Assembly (NCBI GenBank): GCA_029204225.1
Contig: CM055103.1
Location: forward strand, 23,616,663-23,680,662
Length of the DNA: 64,000 nucleotides
Reading direction: 5' to 3'
Source: Diphasiastrum complanatum
Lineage: Eukaryota; Streptophyta; Lycopodiopsida; Lycopodiales; Lycopodiaceae
The translations under genes and the position numbers were made by a program. Below the pieces are notes generated by a model. The model was given only the letters and a program-made list of their open reading frames with translations, was not told the DNA's origin and did no database searches. Each line of letters opens with the position of its first letter. The stretch's first letter is position 1. Below are positions 9,788 to 20,961 of this stretch, in pieces.

Positions 9788-12700
9788 TTAGCTTCCAATG
9801 CTCCTACCATAGTTTTTGCCAATAGAACTTTGATCCATCATAAGAATGATCTTCTTCCTAAGAAAAGATCTCCTTTCAATGATCATGTAATGCTCAAAAT
9901 AGAAACAACCATAATTGATATAGAGAATAGTGTCCACTTGGGATGCTTCACTATTTCTTACATCAATTTTACATGTAAAAATGTGACTAGAACATGAAGA
10001 ATCAAATAGAATGTAAATGAAATGATTCCACCATGCTTCCAACTTTGAACTCTCTGAAAAAATACAGCAAACAAACAATAAATGTGAGTGATCAACTTTT
10101 GCTTGCATGTCTCCTCCTTCTTTGTCCTTTGTTGCCATGTATCCACCATGATACTCCATGAATGAGCCTCCATCTCCATCTTGCCACAAGAAACCATCAA
10201 ACCTTGGAAATCCATGAGTAGGTGAGTACATTAATGATGCAAATCCAGCACCACATGACTCCATAAACCAAGTAGTTTGCACTAGTCCATCTTCAAGATC
10301 TACTTGACACAAGAAAATGACCATGAATTCACCAAAAATTGACAATCTCCAAGTATTGGCACCAAGTAGCTCAACACTTGAGAACTTAGTCATGGATGAG
10401 TGACATAATGAACCTCCAATAGCTTCATTTCCATCAGAAAAATCAGCCAAGAATGCTAGTACAAATCCAACATCAAAACAATGCTCACCAATGTAGCTAG
10501 TTTTACCATATCTTGACAATTTGCACACATCCACATGAAATTGCTCAAACATGAGATAGAACAAGTAAAGTAAACTTGAACAACACTTCCTTGCTGTTCC
10601 TTTGACCTTACTTGAGTCTTCAATATGCTGCAAAAACAGATCCATAACACCCTTGCCAATTTTCTCTCCTTTGATGCTCTTGACTAGCTCCAAATTGCCA
10701 ACTTCCCTTTTGACTAGTTGAAGCGCTTTGAGATCAATTTCTTGATCTTCAACTTGACCATCAAAGTCATTGAACAAAGTTTGTTTTCCAGATCCATTAC
10801 TTGATTTTACAGCAAGATAACATCCATCCACTTGCATAGCTCCATGTACACAAGAAGATCTTCCAAAAGATGTTCTACTCTTCATAAGAGATCGATACTC
10901 GAGATCCATTGCTTGGATCCACTCTTCTTCTTTCCTTGCTTGATCTACACTTGTAGGATCATCCAAAGAGGTTAGGAAAGCAACATAATTTCTAGAAACT
11001 ACTTGCTTACCCTTTTGATCATATGTGAGCCTTGAAGGTACTTGTCTTTCTCTTGATGTTCTCCTTGGCTTTTGACTTGATGAAGGTCCATCATCACCAC
11101 CATCCAAAGTAGGATCCTTCTCATCAACATCAAGAATTTTAGAACCATCTACTTTACCATCAATCATGCTTGAAGACACCTTTGGAATGTTTCCCTCATA
11201 AAAAATGACATCTCTACCAACAATCACTTTGTTAGTAGAAGGAATGTAAACCTTGTAGGCTTTACTCACCTCACTATATCCAACAAAAATACCTCTTCTT
11301 GAAGATGGATCCTCCTTGGTCCTATCATCAAGAGTAATGTTGACATAGCATGTGCATCCAAAGGTTCTTAGAAAGTTGACACTCGGCCTCCTCTTGAATA
11401 GCATCTCAAAAGGTGTCCTTCCATCCAAAATAGCACTCGGCCACCTATTGCACAAGAAATTGGCACACAACAAAGCTTGATCCCAAAATGGTTTGTCAAG
11501 ATTAGCACTTAACCTCATAGCTTTAGCACTTTCACATAAAGTCCTATTCTTCCTTTCAGCCACTCCATTTTGTTGTGGAGTCCTTGATGTTGTATACTCC
11601 CTCTTGATCCCATGCTCATCACAAAAGGCCTTGAACTTGTTAGATATGTACTCACCACCATTGTCACCTCTCAAGCACTTGATCTTTGTGGAGAATTGGT
11701 TCTCCCTTGCATTCTTGAACTTGACAAAGACTTCATACACTTCATCCTTGCTCTTTAGTAGATAGATCCAACAAAATCTACTAAAATCATCAATGAATGT
11801 TACATACATCTTAGCTTCACTATTGCTAATTGTAGTAAATCCATGAATATCCGAATGTACAAGTTGAAAAGGCTTTGTAGATCTAGAAATAGATCTAGTA
11901 TAAGGTAGTCTATGTGACTTAGACAAAGCACAAGACTCACAAACATGCTTGTCATTACTTAAGGAACTTAGAAGACCAATCACAACCTTCTTCCTTGCCA
12001 TTACCTCCAATGACTTGAAGTTGAGATGTCCCGTCCTTTTGTGCCAAACCTCTTGAATAGAAATTTGCTCCCTTGCAACACATCCAACTTGGTTAGCAAT
12101 AACACAAGCATCAAGTTTGAACAACTTCCCTTGCCTTTTACCTTTTCCAATCAAGACATCCTTCCTTTTGATCAAACAAGCATCTCCATCAAACTCCACC
12201 TTGAGGCCCTTACTTAGCATTTGACTCACACTAAGCAAATTTTTGGTAATAGATGGAATAAACAAGACATCCTCCAAATGAACATTCCTATTTGTAGAGA
12301 GAGAAATAGGAATTGTGCCAATCCCTTTGATTGCACACTCACCATCATTGGCCGTGTAGATCACCCTCTTGTCATTTCCATATGCTAACAAAGAACTGAA
12401 GTACTCTTTGTGAAAGGTCATGTGTGAACTTGCTCCACTATCAATCCACCAAGGATCTAGACCTCCATCATTAGCAAGCATACATGAAGACATCACAAAA
12501 GCATCATCATTTGCATCTTGCACATCCAAACCATCCTCATCAAGAGTAAGATTACCTTGCTTGTCTCCTTGATCTCTCTTCTTCTTGTAGCACTCACTTG
12601 CAAAGTGTCCTTTGATGCCACAATAGAAGCACTTGAGATTTGATCTATCCTTCTTTTTGCCACTTGAAGAAGCATCCACTTGATCTTGCCCTTTAGACCA

Positions 12701-13354
12701 CTTGCTTTTGGTTTTGCCCTTGAATTTGCCCTTTGTGAACATAGCATCCTCTTGAAGTGTCGATGTAGATCCACCTCTTGTTTGAAGCCTATATTCCTCA
12801 TTGATCAAGATCTCTTGAAGATCCATCAAACTTGGCAAAGTCTTTTGAATAGCAATACTTTGAACAATGCTAGCATGAGTATCCAACAAGTCATTAAGAA
12901 TCACTTGAATAAGCTCTCCTTCCTTAATGCTTTCATCTATGCAAGCTAACTCATCATTCAATGCTTTTATTCTCAAAACAAAAGTACTTGGACTTTCTTC
13001 ATTATTTTGCAAACAAGAAAAGATTTGCCTTCTTAGAGTCAACACTCTAGAAGTAGACTTGGATTCATAAAGCTTCTTCGATGAATTCCAAGCTTCCAAA
13101 GATGATGTGCACTTACCAACTTCCTTGAGAAGTTCATTGGTAACATTCATCTTTATCATGTGTAGAGCCTTCTTGGCCCTCTTGTCATACCTCAATTGAT
13201 CTTGTTGTGTTGCTAGTCTCTCCTCCAAACCTACAACAATATCCAAAACATCATTCATCTCAAGAAGTGACTCCATCCTCACTTTCCATAATGAATAGCT
13301 ACTTGAGGTAAGCCTATCATTGGCTTCCAACATGACTCCAATTGAGGTTGCCAT
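9788..13354 (-). CDS. Chimeric copia polyprotein: Gag-protease-integrase fused to an unrelated segment
   Basis: This is one open frame of 1188 codons. In order it has a copia Gag domain (about 1-230), a CCHC knuckle CFYCGIKGHFASEC (about 243-256), the protease motif WWIDSGASSH (about 302-311), an integrase zinc motif with VWHKRTGH, and a D,D,E core (HSDIHG, RGDNGGEY, AERKN). The first core Asp and the downstream Asp and Glu are present. The frame continues through the linker to the point where RT should begin (...EEEWIQAMDLEYRSLMKS). From about residue 826 the sequence has no RT features: there is no YVDD box and no LPKGK or YGLKQ motif. It continues open for about 360 codons of Cys/Phe/Gly-rich sequence. 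The start matches element G's ATG context. Confidence 0.88.
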   Translation of the reverse strand: MATSIGVMLEANDRLTSSSYSLWKVRMESLLEMNDVLDIVVGLEERLATQQDQLRYDKRAKKALHMIKMNVTNELLKEVGKCTSSLEAWNSSKKLYESKSTSRVLTLRRQIFSCLQNNEESPSTFVLRIKALNDELACIDESIKEGELIQVILNDLLDTHASIVQSIAIQKTLPSLMDLQEILINEEYRLQTRGGSTSTLQEDAMFTKGKFKGKTKSKWSKGQDQVDASSSGKKKDRSNLKCFYCGIKGHFASECYKKKRDQGDKQGNLTLDEDGLDVQDANDDAFVMSSCMLANDGGLDPWWIDSGASSHMTFHKEYFSSLLAYGNDKRVIYTANDGECAIKGIGTIPISLSTNRNVHLEDVLFIPSITKNLLSVSQMLSKGLKVEFDGDACLIKRKDVLIGKGKRQGKLFKLDACVIANQVGCVAREQISIQEVWHKRTGHLNFKSLEVMARKKVVIGLLSSLSNDKHVCESCALSKSHRLPYTRSISRSTKPFQLVHSDIHGFTTISNSEAKMYVTFIDDFSRFCWIYLLKSKDEVYEVFVKFKNARENQFSTKIKCLRGDNGGEYISNKFKAFCDEHGIKREYTTSRTPQQNGVAERKNRTLCESAKAMRLSANLDKPFWDQALLCANFLCNRWPSAILDGRTPFEMLFKRRPSVNFLRTFGCTCYVNITLDDRTKEDPSSRRGIFVGYSEVSKAYKVYIPSTNKVIVGRDVIFYEGNIPKVSSSMIDGKVDGSKILDVDEKDPTLDGGDDGPSSSQKPRRTSRERQVPSRLTYDQKGKQVVSRNYVAFLTSLDDPTSVDQARKEEEWIQAMDLEYRSLMKSRTSFGRSSCVHGAMQVDGCYLAVKSSNGSGKQTLFNDFDGQVEDQEIDLKALQLVKREVGNLELVKSIKGEKIGKGVMDLFLQHIEDSSKVKGTARKCCSSLLYLFYLMFEQFHVDVCKLSRYGKTSYIGEHCFDVGFVLAFLADFSDGNEAIGGSLCHSSMTKFSSVELLGANTWRLSIFGEFMVIFLCQVDLEDGLVQTTWFMESCGAGFASLMYSPTHGFPRFDGFLWQDGDGGSFMEYHGGYMATKDKEGGDMQAKVDHSHLLFVCCIFSESSKLEAWWNHFIYILFDSSCSSHIFTCKIDVRNSEASQVDTILYINYGCFYFEHYMIIERRSFLRKKIILMMDQSSIGKNYGRSIGS
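9804..10878 (-). other. Unrelated segment replacing the reverse transcriptase of copia A
   Basis: Compared with intact element G, similarity stops just after SLMKS/ALMKN at about 10878 and resumes at WK(L)(R/G)KR...LRYI at about 9803. The span between them, which in G encodes about 300 residues of RT and connection, is here 1.07 kb of different sequence. It reads open in the Gag-integrase frame, with words such as VKSIKGEKIGKGVMDLFL and FLWQDGDGGSFMEYHGGY. I do not recognise it. The open frame closes about 16 bases into the resumed retroelement sequence, because the downstream RNase H is in another frame. Confidence 0.8.
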
Positions 13355-13930
13355 GTAGCAATGACCTGATCTTCTCTTTCAACCTGTTTCAATGCACAAA
13401 GCACTCCTTTGAACAACAACAAATGCTTTCTAAAGAAATCACCAAGATTTGAAACTATCTCACAAATTCTCTTCTAGCACTTATCCAAGTAAATCAACAC
13501 ATAGAATCATGGAATCTTGATCAATCTATGATCTATCCTCAATCTAATGACTTTTGCCACTTCCTAAGATTGAAATACACTCAAATGAAGTCTAGCAACC
13601 TCACTATCTAGAGATCCAATCAAATTAGGGTTTTGACAAAATCACAAAAAATTGACTATTCCAAATCTACATGCAAATGCTGAAAATTTGATATGCAATC
13701 TATAAGCCACCACTTAGGCTGAACCAATGATCCAAAAATCGGCCAAATCTAGCATGTGAATTCAAAAAACAAAATTGAACAAGTATATTGACCTATTTAG
13801 TGTTTTGATCTACAAAAGATCCAATCTACAAAAGCGAAAAATCCAATTTTGGTGTAGAATCCTCTCTAGCATGCTCTAGACTTGATATCTTCACCAAATC
13901 ATTGATAGATCTGATCCTTCATAACCTGAA

Positions 13931-13948
13931 ACACAAGCTCTGATACCA
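13931..13948 (-). promoter_or_regulatory. Primer-binding site of copia A
   Basis: Read on the minus strand it is TGGTATCAGAGCTTGTGT, directly after the 5' LTR. This is the usual plant copia site complementary to the 3' end of initiator Met tRNA. Confidence 0.9.
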
Positions 13949-14598
13949 TGTGAAAGATTTCAGATCCTTAAGATCCAATCTACTTGAATGATCTTTGGTT
14001 AGAAAGAGAAATACACTACCAATTTCACCAATGTAGAAAAATCAGCATCTACACACAATTTGAGATGCAAACACTAATAAAACTTGATCAAACTTGAATG
14101 AAATGATTATGTACTATTGCTGTCCGTACAAAACCAGCAAGCTACTGTATTTCACACGTGTGGATCCAAAAATAACAAATATAGATCATTCTACACATAG
14201 AATTGCAAGCAATCACCAAGATAGTGCACCAATGGATAGTAGAACCCAAGAGAACCATGTATAAGCATGAAATGAGACAGAGAAGAGAGAAGATGACTCT
14301 CTCCACGAGTTACATCCTTTTATAGCAGGTCCAAACCCTATTTGGCCTCTTGGCTTTCCCACCAAAATGCTAACCCTACCAATTTTGGGTCTAGATTCAA
14401 TGTACCCAACTTATTCAAATTGAATCTACTCAAACTTGCATTCTATCTTTCCCACACTTTCAAAAAGTGTTTATTCAAATGAAATTTAGACTAATGAACT
14501 TTGAAAAGTCAACCTCTAAGTCTAAAACAAGTTTTGGCCTCAATATACCAAATATGAAAATATTGCAAAATGTGATGAAACTAGTTGAATCTTTCACA
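13949..14598 (-). repeat. 5' LTR of copia A
   Basis: This is the LTR from which transcription would start on the minus strand. It has a TATAAAAGG box (complement of 14316-14324) and the near-palindrome TTCACACGTGTGGA at 14151-14164. Confidence 0.93.
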
Positions 14599-15978
14599 CA
14601 TATTGCATATTATGATGCTAGTTGAATCGGCTACCTTAGCCCAAAAAGAGTTTCCCAGTAGCAGTCACTCTACTTATTGTTTGTGTGCATGGTAGGCACA
14701 CGCTAACTTCATGAATATTTGTGAGCAAAATGGTGTAACTTCTCATAATCAAGCTAAACAAGAATGTTGTGGTTCACCACAAAGGCCTTGTCATCGTGGT
14801 TTTTGCTTACCAATGTTTTGATTGTGAATGTTTTTTCTATGCAAAATGTTTCTGTCATTTATTTTGCCCTTTCTACTAAACTTGGTAAGAATGCTCCAAT
14901 ACTCTTGATACAAATAACATTGGTTATCTTTTGGATTTTTGTGAGTGCTCTATATGAGAGAAGATCATTGAGTAGTATTTGTTGAAAAATAAATTGCTAT
15001 CTTGCAAGACACAATTATTTCATAAATGCGTTCTAATAGTTGACATTTTTTTTGACATATTCTTGAAGGATGCTCCGACATATGTCAAAAGCATAAAGAA
15101 GAGAAAACATCGCTAGTTTTTGTCAAAATTTAAATCGATGTAGGCATTATTATTGTGTTGTAGTGACTGATGGTTAGAAATCAATGACCTTAGATGAATA
15201 AGCAAATTGCTACATCCAATTTAACAGCTATTGAGCTTGAAGCCAACTAACAGATCCATTCATGAATGTTGAGGAGCAATTTTTTCCACAAATAAGTCAA
15301 TGGCATCTTATTTCTAATAGCCTACCATGAAACAATGGCCAACACAATATTATTACTTGTTTTGGCTGAAATAAAAACAACCATTGAACAGTTGAATGGC
15401 TACATGAAGATGTTTGTTAATCAATTAGTAGAGAATGAGTTAAACAAGGTGTTTTAAATAAGATAAAAGTGTTTCAAACTAGTGGGCCATTTGAAATGTA
15501 GAATCTTGACCCTAAGATTGGCCATGTCATGAGAGTTTGGACATTTAGTAAGATTACTTGAGTATGTCACAGATTGAATAACATTAGTCTTTGAAAAATG
15601 AAATCCAAAAATATCTAGAAGATTTTACAAATTTCATAGAGGTCTTATCAACGTATCCACTAACAATAAACAGGTCTCTATGTCTAACATGGATTTTATG
15701 AACCCAAAGATGTGGAAGACTGAAAATCTCATAAGGTTTTATCAACATATATACTCATTTTAAATATGTCTCTATTTATGATGTAGAAGAAATGAACCTA
15801 GAAAAATTAGAAAAGGTTGTAAAACTAAGGTGATTCGAGCTTAGAAAAAGATAGTGGAGAAGAAAATTTCATACATTCCACCAAAGAGATTTTATCTATT
15901 AACAAGGAGGACTATTTACAGCTTCGGGTTCCTAGAGCTGAATTATACATTGGGGCCCTTCACTCTTAAAAAAATGCC

Positions 15979-15980
<2 letters not shown>

Positions 15981-16026
<46 letters not shown>
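15981..16026. repeat. (GA)n microsatellite
   Basis: A perfect 46-base GA run. Confidence 0.97.
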
Positions 16027-16030
<4 letters not shown>

Positions 16031-16151
16031 ACATTGTCCCTCTTGACAAGTCAAGACCAAACATTTTGAACCCTTTATTTTATAGTGTTACAAGATAATA
16101 TGAAACCGAAAATAGTCTTACATACATAAGCACTATAATAAATCACACGAG

Positions 16152-16346
16152 TTAGTATAATGAGGAAGATACATATAACTTGTAAATACCACACTTATTG
16201 TCATGATATCCAATTGCAATGACCTTGTAGTCATAATTTATATCCTTCATAAAACATGCATCTTTGACAAACTCAACCTTCAAGCATTCATTTGCCATAA
16301 CCCCCACATAAAGCAAGCTTTTCTTCAAACCATACACAAAGCACAT
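16152..16346 (-). pseudogene. Copia protease-integrase linker remnant
   Basis: A 64-codon minus-strand reading contains LKKSLLYVGVMANECLKVEF and later a KCGIYKLY word. It resembles the block after copia protease (KNLLSVGQL...VEF...GKLFKLD in intact relatives). It is short and isolated. Confidence 0.4.
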
Positions 16347-16367
16347 TGCTAATGATCTTTATGTTAC

Positions 16368-16398
16368 AGCCCTAATGGGGATTCGGACCATTAGGGCT
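16368..16398. repeat. Perfect 11 bp inverted repeat
   Basis: AGCCCTAATGG and CCATTAGGGCT flank a 9-base loop GGATTCGGA. It may be a stem-loop at a repeat end. Confidence 0.7.
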
Positions 16399-17679
16399 AT
16401 CTTGGATGTATGGTGGGCCAGGGCCTAATCTGGATAATAGTTGAGTAGGACCATGGGGTCACATCCGCATGCGGTATAGGCATGTGTGTTGCATCCTAGT
16501 ATGGAATAGGGTGTACATGCACTGTGCTTATGCACGGGTCTTGACTATTATGGGTTAGGGGTACCTACATGCATTGGAGTTGCATGGGGGATTGGTATGA
16601 TCAGTTCTCTTCACACCGTAACTTGATTTGGTCACTTGCTGGAAAGTTTGCTTTCATAGTTGTGCATTGAGTGTTATCCATGTCTAACATAAAAGTCGCA
16701 GCATGAATGAAACTTAACATTAAATGTCCAATCTTCCCTACCAATCATCCTTTTCGCACTAGGTCTTACCCATCACATAAGGGCAAAAGCTATACTGATC
16801 ATCAATTTGGCAAGAAACCCTATCATATCCATACAACAATAACACAACTTAAAAGAAATGGGTCAGGTCTTGACATAGACGTAGATATCAAGGCATACAC
16901 TGATCAACCAAAAATATTATTGTGTTTAGCTTGGGCAAATCCATGCCATTCAAGCCTACCAAAACCACAACCAATTACAGGAAGACACGAAGACCCAAAA
17001 GACGGCGGATCTCCACGCGTGAAAGGACATATGAGATCGCAAAAGTACCAGGAGGATGTCATCCTTCGGAGACTGATAGGATACCATTAGGACGTGCCTA
17101 ATCATCCGTTCTTGTAATCTCCTGATCTACTAATCGTGTCCTCCTCTACATATATGTAGATCCTGATGATTAATTATGCAGTCATAGCAGATTGACAATA
17201 TACATACCAATATAAGCTGAGCACTATGTAGCCAGCAAGCTAAGGTTCAAGAAGTCCGCTAGTAAGCGACAAGTTTTGATTCGCGAAAGACAGAGTTTCT
17301 TTCGCGACAACGCACTGTGTGGTCTGTCACAACAGTGCTTAAGGAATTCTCTGATAATGCAATAGATGTTTTATGCAGAAGAGTTTCTTGTCTTGAACAT
17401 GATCAAATGCTTAATTGTCTGATAATTGTATGTTTGTAATCAACTGGTTTCAATCTTATTTCGCACACTGGTTTTACCTTGTCAAATGCATAAGTAAATT
17501 CTACGTAGGTCAACAGTGTTTTGGCCTAACCTTGGAGGATTGTAGATCCTGTCACAGAGGGTAGTAGACCCGAGGACAGAATCGAATTCCATCTAGGTTT
17601 GTTTTTGTGAGAATCTTAACGGAGGGAACCAGAGGACGAAACAATTCGTGTCTGGATACCCACTGCACCCTTATCAAGA

Positions 17680-20045
17680 TTGAGATCACTCTCAACAATC
17701 GATTCTTGGTATCTTGATTCAGGAGCAACACAACACATGACTCACCATCATGACTGCTTCAAAGATTATAAATCTTTCACCCATTCCCGAGTTGTACAAC
17801 TTGGAGAAAACTCATCACATTCAATCCAGGGTGAAGGAACAATTAGGGTCAAGTTTCAGAAAGGTGAAGTCAAGCTGCTCTCCAACGTTCTCCACGTACC
17901 AAATCTGACCAAGAATCTGCTCTCAGTTAGCAGAATCACTAATTCAGGTCAAAAGGTCGAATTCGGTGCAAACGGCTAACCCCGGATAATTCTAGCTTTT
18001 GAAAAAAGGAGTGGCAATCTTTACAAACTCAGGCACTGTTACTCCTCCAACAGTCAAGCTCTTCACACTTCTACTTCCAAATCATTTGGCATTTCAGATT
18101 AGGCCATTTCATCTAATATGCTTCCGAATCATCTGATATGCTTTGGCATTTCAGATTAGGCCATTTGGACTTAAATAGTATTCAACAAATGTCAACTCAA
18201 GGACTAGTACAAGATTTGTCTTCTATCAGCAAGCCAACTTCTCTGTGTGCAAGTTGTATAATCAGCAAGCATGCTAGAAGTCCTTTTATTTCTGACTCAG
18301 TTCATACTTCAAAAGGCTTGCTAGATCTTGTGCATAGTGACATTTGTGGCCCGATGCAGATTGCTTCCACAGGGGGAGCTCTTTATTTTCTAACCTTCAT
18401 CGACGACTTCTCCCGGAGGACTGCTACCTATTTTCTGAAGAACAAATCAGAAACATTCAAGTTCTTCAAACAACAAGGCATCAGCAAAAAATTCGACCCA
18501 GAGAAAAATCAAAACTCTACATTCAGATGAAGGGAGGGAATTTATCTCCACAGAATTTAAAGAATTTTGCAAGGCCAATGGAATACAACAACAATTCACA
18601 ACAAGCTATTCACCTCAATCCAATGGTGTAGCTGAAAGGAAGAATCAGACACTCATTGAAAAGTGCCAAGAACATGCTGGCCCATTCCTCTCTTCGACAG
18701 AAGTTCTGGACAGAAGCTGTTACTACAAAAGCTTATATGCAAAATCGATCCATCACCAAAGCCTTGAATGGCAAGACACCTTATGAGGTGTGGACCATCA
18801 CTCAAAAATATTAGAGTGTTTGGATGCATTGCTTATGCACAGATCCCTGAAGATCTCAGAAAGAAACTGGACAACACAAGCAAAAGATCGATTTTTATTG
18901 CTACTCTCCAGATCACAAGGCATACAAGCTCTACAATCTAGACACAGAAAAGGCATTCACAAGCAGAGATGTCATTTTTCTGGAGGACAAGTTTTTCAAA
19001 TCCCAAGGGAAAGGCTGCACAAATTTCTGACCCCAGAGTCGAACAATCAAAATTTGACCCTAGGGTCGAACAATTAAAATCCAACCCCAAGGTCGAACAA
19101 CCAAATTTTGACCCTAGGGTCGGAAATCAAGAAATCGATTCTAACTATGAAAATGACTCTGATCAACAGAGGAAAAAAATCTAGCCAAAAAGGTCAAATC
19201 GACTTAGACAGCCTCCATCGAAATTTATCGATGATGTAGTCTGCAGAAACCAAATACATTTTCAGAGGCAATGTCTACACCTGATGCTGAACATTGGAAA
19301 GCAGCTATGGACATAGAATTTGATTCTCTGATGGACAATCACTGAGCTGCCAAATGATAGAAATCCGATTCCATGCAAATGGATATTCAAGGCGAAGTAT
19401 GATCCTGAAGGAAGGCTAAATTGGTACAAAGCCAAGCTAGTTATCAAAGGCTATTTCCAGATTTCAGATATGGACTATTCCGAGACCTTCAACCCAATAG
19501 TCAAGCATGCTTCGATTCGGCTATTACTCTCCTTCACAGTTGCAGCAGATCTCGAAGTCCATCAAATGGATGTCTAGACCGAATTCCTCAATGGGACCAT
19601 TGAAGAGAAAATCTTTATGTCACAACCAGAAGGATACGAACTGAGGGGTAAGCAACACCTTGTGTTCAAAATTCACAAGGCACTCTATGGGCTGAAACAG
19701 TCACCTAGAGCCTGGTTTCATAAAGTAAATGCATTTCTTATTGAGAATGGTTTTATTCCAAACTCAACATATTCGAATGTCTACTTCAAATCTGTATTGG
19801 ATTTCTTCATCATCATCACTCTCTATGTTGATGATACTCTATTATTCAGTAACAATCTGAATCTGATGAAAGACACCAAATGCATGCTAGCCAAGGAGTA
19901 CAAAATGACTGATATCGGTCCAGCTCACTATTGTCTCAGAATCAAAAAAATTTGAATTCGACCTAGCAGACTAATTTTTATCAACCAGTAGAGATATCTC
20001 ACAAACGTGCTGGAAAAGTATGGAATGGCCAACTGCAGACCAAGT
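17680..20045 (+). pseudogene. Copia element B polyprotein, 5' part (protease, integrase, RT start)
   Basis: The plus-strand reading starts in protease (SWYLDSGATQHMTHH) with no Gag upstream. It continues through LLSVSRI, the integrase zinc region (LWHFRLGHLDLNS...CASCIISKHARSP), the core (HSDICGPM, FIDDFSRRTATYFLKNKS), a frameshifted D-x35-E region, and RT blocks (CKWIFKAKYDPEG, EGYELRGKQHLVFKIHKAL, YGLKQSPRAWF, LYVDDTLLFSN). Several stops and frameshifts are present: a stop after VEFGANG, a 56-base internal duplication at about 18087-18165, and shifts near 18480, 18810 and 19330. Reading stops at 20045 in a word (NCRPS) that continues exactly at 26298. Confidence 0.88.
19027..19134 (+). repeat. 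27 bp minisatellite in the copia B linker
   Basis: Four 27-base units encode variants of DPRVEQxK in the stretch between integrase and RT. Two of them hold the perfect 12-base palindrome GACCCTAGGGTC (19056-19067 and 19110-19121). The unit length is a multiple of three, so the frame is kept. Confidence 0.85.
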
Positions 20046-20897
20046 TGTCAATTTTCAGAGAAAAAGGACAAATATTGATTGTACTATCAATCATTAAGAG
20101 CTATTGATTGCTTAATCCAAAGATCTATCAAGTTCTAGGTGTTAGATCTTGATCTAGATGCTTTACACTGTGATTTAAGCAAGAGCAATGGATCAAATGA
20201 TCAAAAACATGGATGAGCGGCCTCACACGTGTGGAGGACAGTACCTATACGACCTATTTACAGAGAGTAAAGTACATTAACATTCAAATGCATTTCATTC
20301 ATCAAAACTCAAGACAAATGTGGAAATCTCAACAAAACTAGAATTTGCCAATGTCACATCAACTTGTTATTGATTTGGTTGATTTCTTTATAGATCAAGC
20401 ACATCCATGAGCTGTGTACTGTCCAGCAGGCCTTCACACGTGTGAAGAGTTCCTAGTCATTCAGATCCACCAATGGGAGTCATATGTGCTCATTTTTCAA
20501 AGTTGACTATTTTCTTTGGCTAGAAAACAAAAAGCTAGTCTTCCACATTTATAGGAATAATCCCTATAAAATAGGATCTAATCGAATCTTCCTATCTTAT
20601 CTTCTAGAAGCTTATCAACACGTGTGAATGGTATCTTGATATGTGTGAGTAATAACTCATTCACATGGAAGTCCAATCTATTTACAAAAAGTTTGACCAA
20701 TTTGACCATTTTCAAGATTCTACTCAAAGGTCAATTTCACACTAGTGTAGATCAAGCTAAAACCAATCTAACTTAATAAAAATGACTTATGTACATTCTT
20801 TCACACATGGTAACAGACTCCACACGTGTGAGATCCTATCAAGCTCAAATAACTTGAGATCTACAAGATACAAGAAGTTGGAAGTGATATTTTAACA
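20046..20897 (-). repeat. 3' LTR of copia C
   Basis: An 852-base LTR containing several CACACGTGTG-type words (near 20226, 20432 and 20822). Confidence 0.93.
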
Positions 20898-20908
20898 CTC
20901 CTCCTCAC
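20898..20908 (-). promoter_or_regulatory. Polypurine tract of copia C
   Basis: The minus strand reads GTGAGGAGGAG just before the 3' LTR. Confidence 0.8.
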
Positions 20909-20961
20909 TTCTAACTTGGCAAGTCTAATGTACACATATCTACAACTCCAAGAGCATTTCT

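Larger units (their letters stand above)
8574..14598 (-). mobile_element. Ty1/copia element A, full-length but RT-replaced
   Basis: The element has LTRs at both ends with TGTGAAAG...CTTTCACA termini, and a 5-base target duplication CATAT at 8569-8573 and 14599-14603. A primer site (TGGTATCAGAGC, minus strand) lies inside the right LTR and a purine tract (GAAGAGGGAG) inside the left one. Coding runs on the minus strand from 13354. By eye the LTRs differ at about 13 substitutions and a few indels over about 648 bases, so it is fairly young. It lacks a recognisable reverse transcriptase and should be non-autonomous. Confidence 0.95.
14604..17670. other. Old unclassified DNA with scraps
   Basis: No gene can be supported here. 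The contents are a (GA)n tract (15981-16026), a weak copia protease-like piece (16152-16346, minus), a hairpin (16368-16398), and a 127-codon plus-strand reading at 16707-17090 with no recognisable motif. Near 17250-17300 is the inverted word TCGCGAAAGAC...TTTCTTTCGCGA. The rest is AT-rich and featureless to me. Confidence 0.6.

Noticed and set aside
11493-12949. Plus-strand frames within copia A
   Set aside because: Antisense shadows of the Gag-integrase coding strand.
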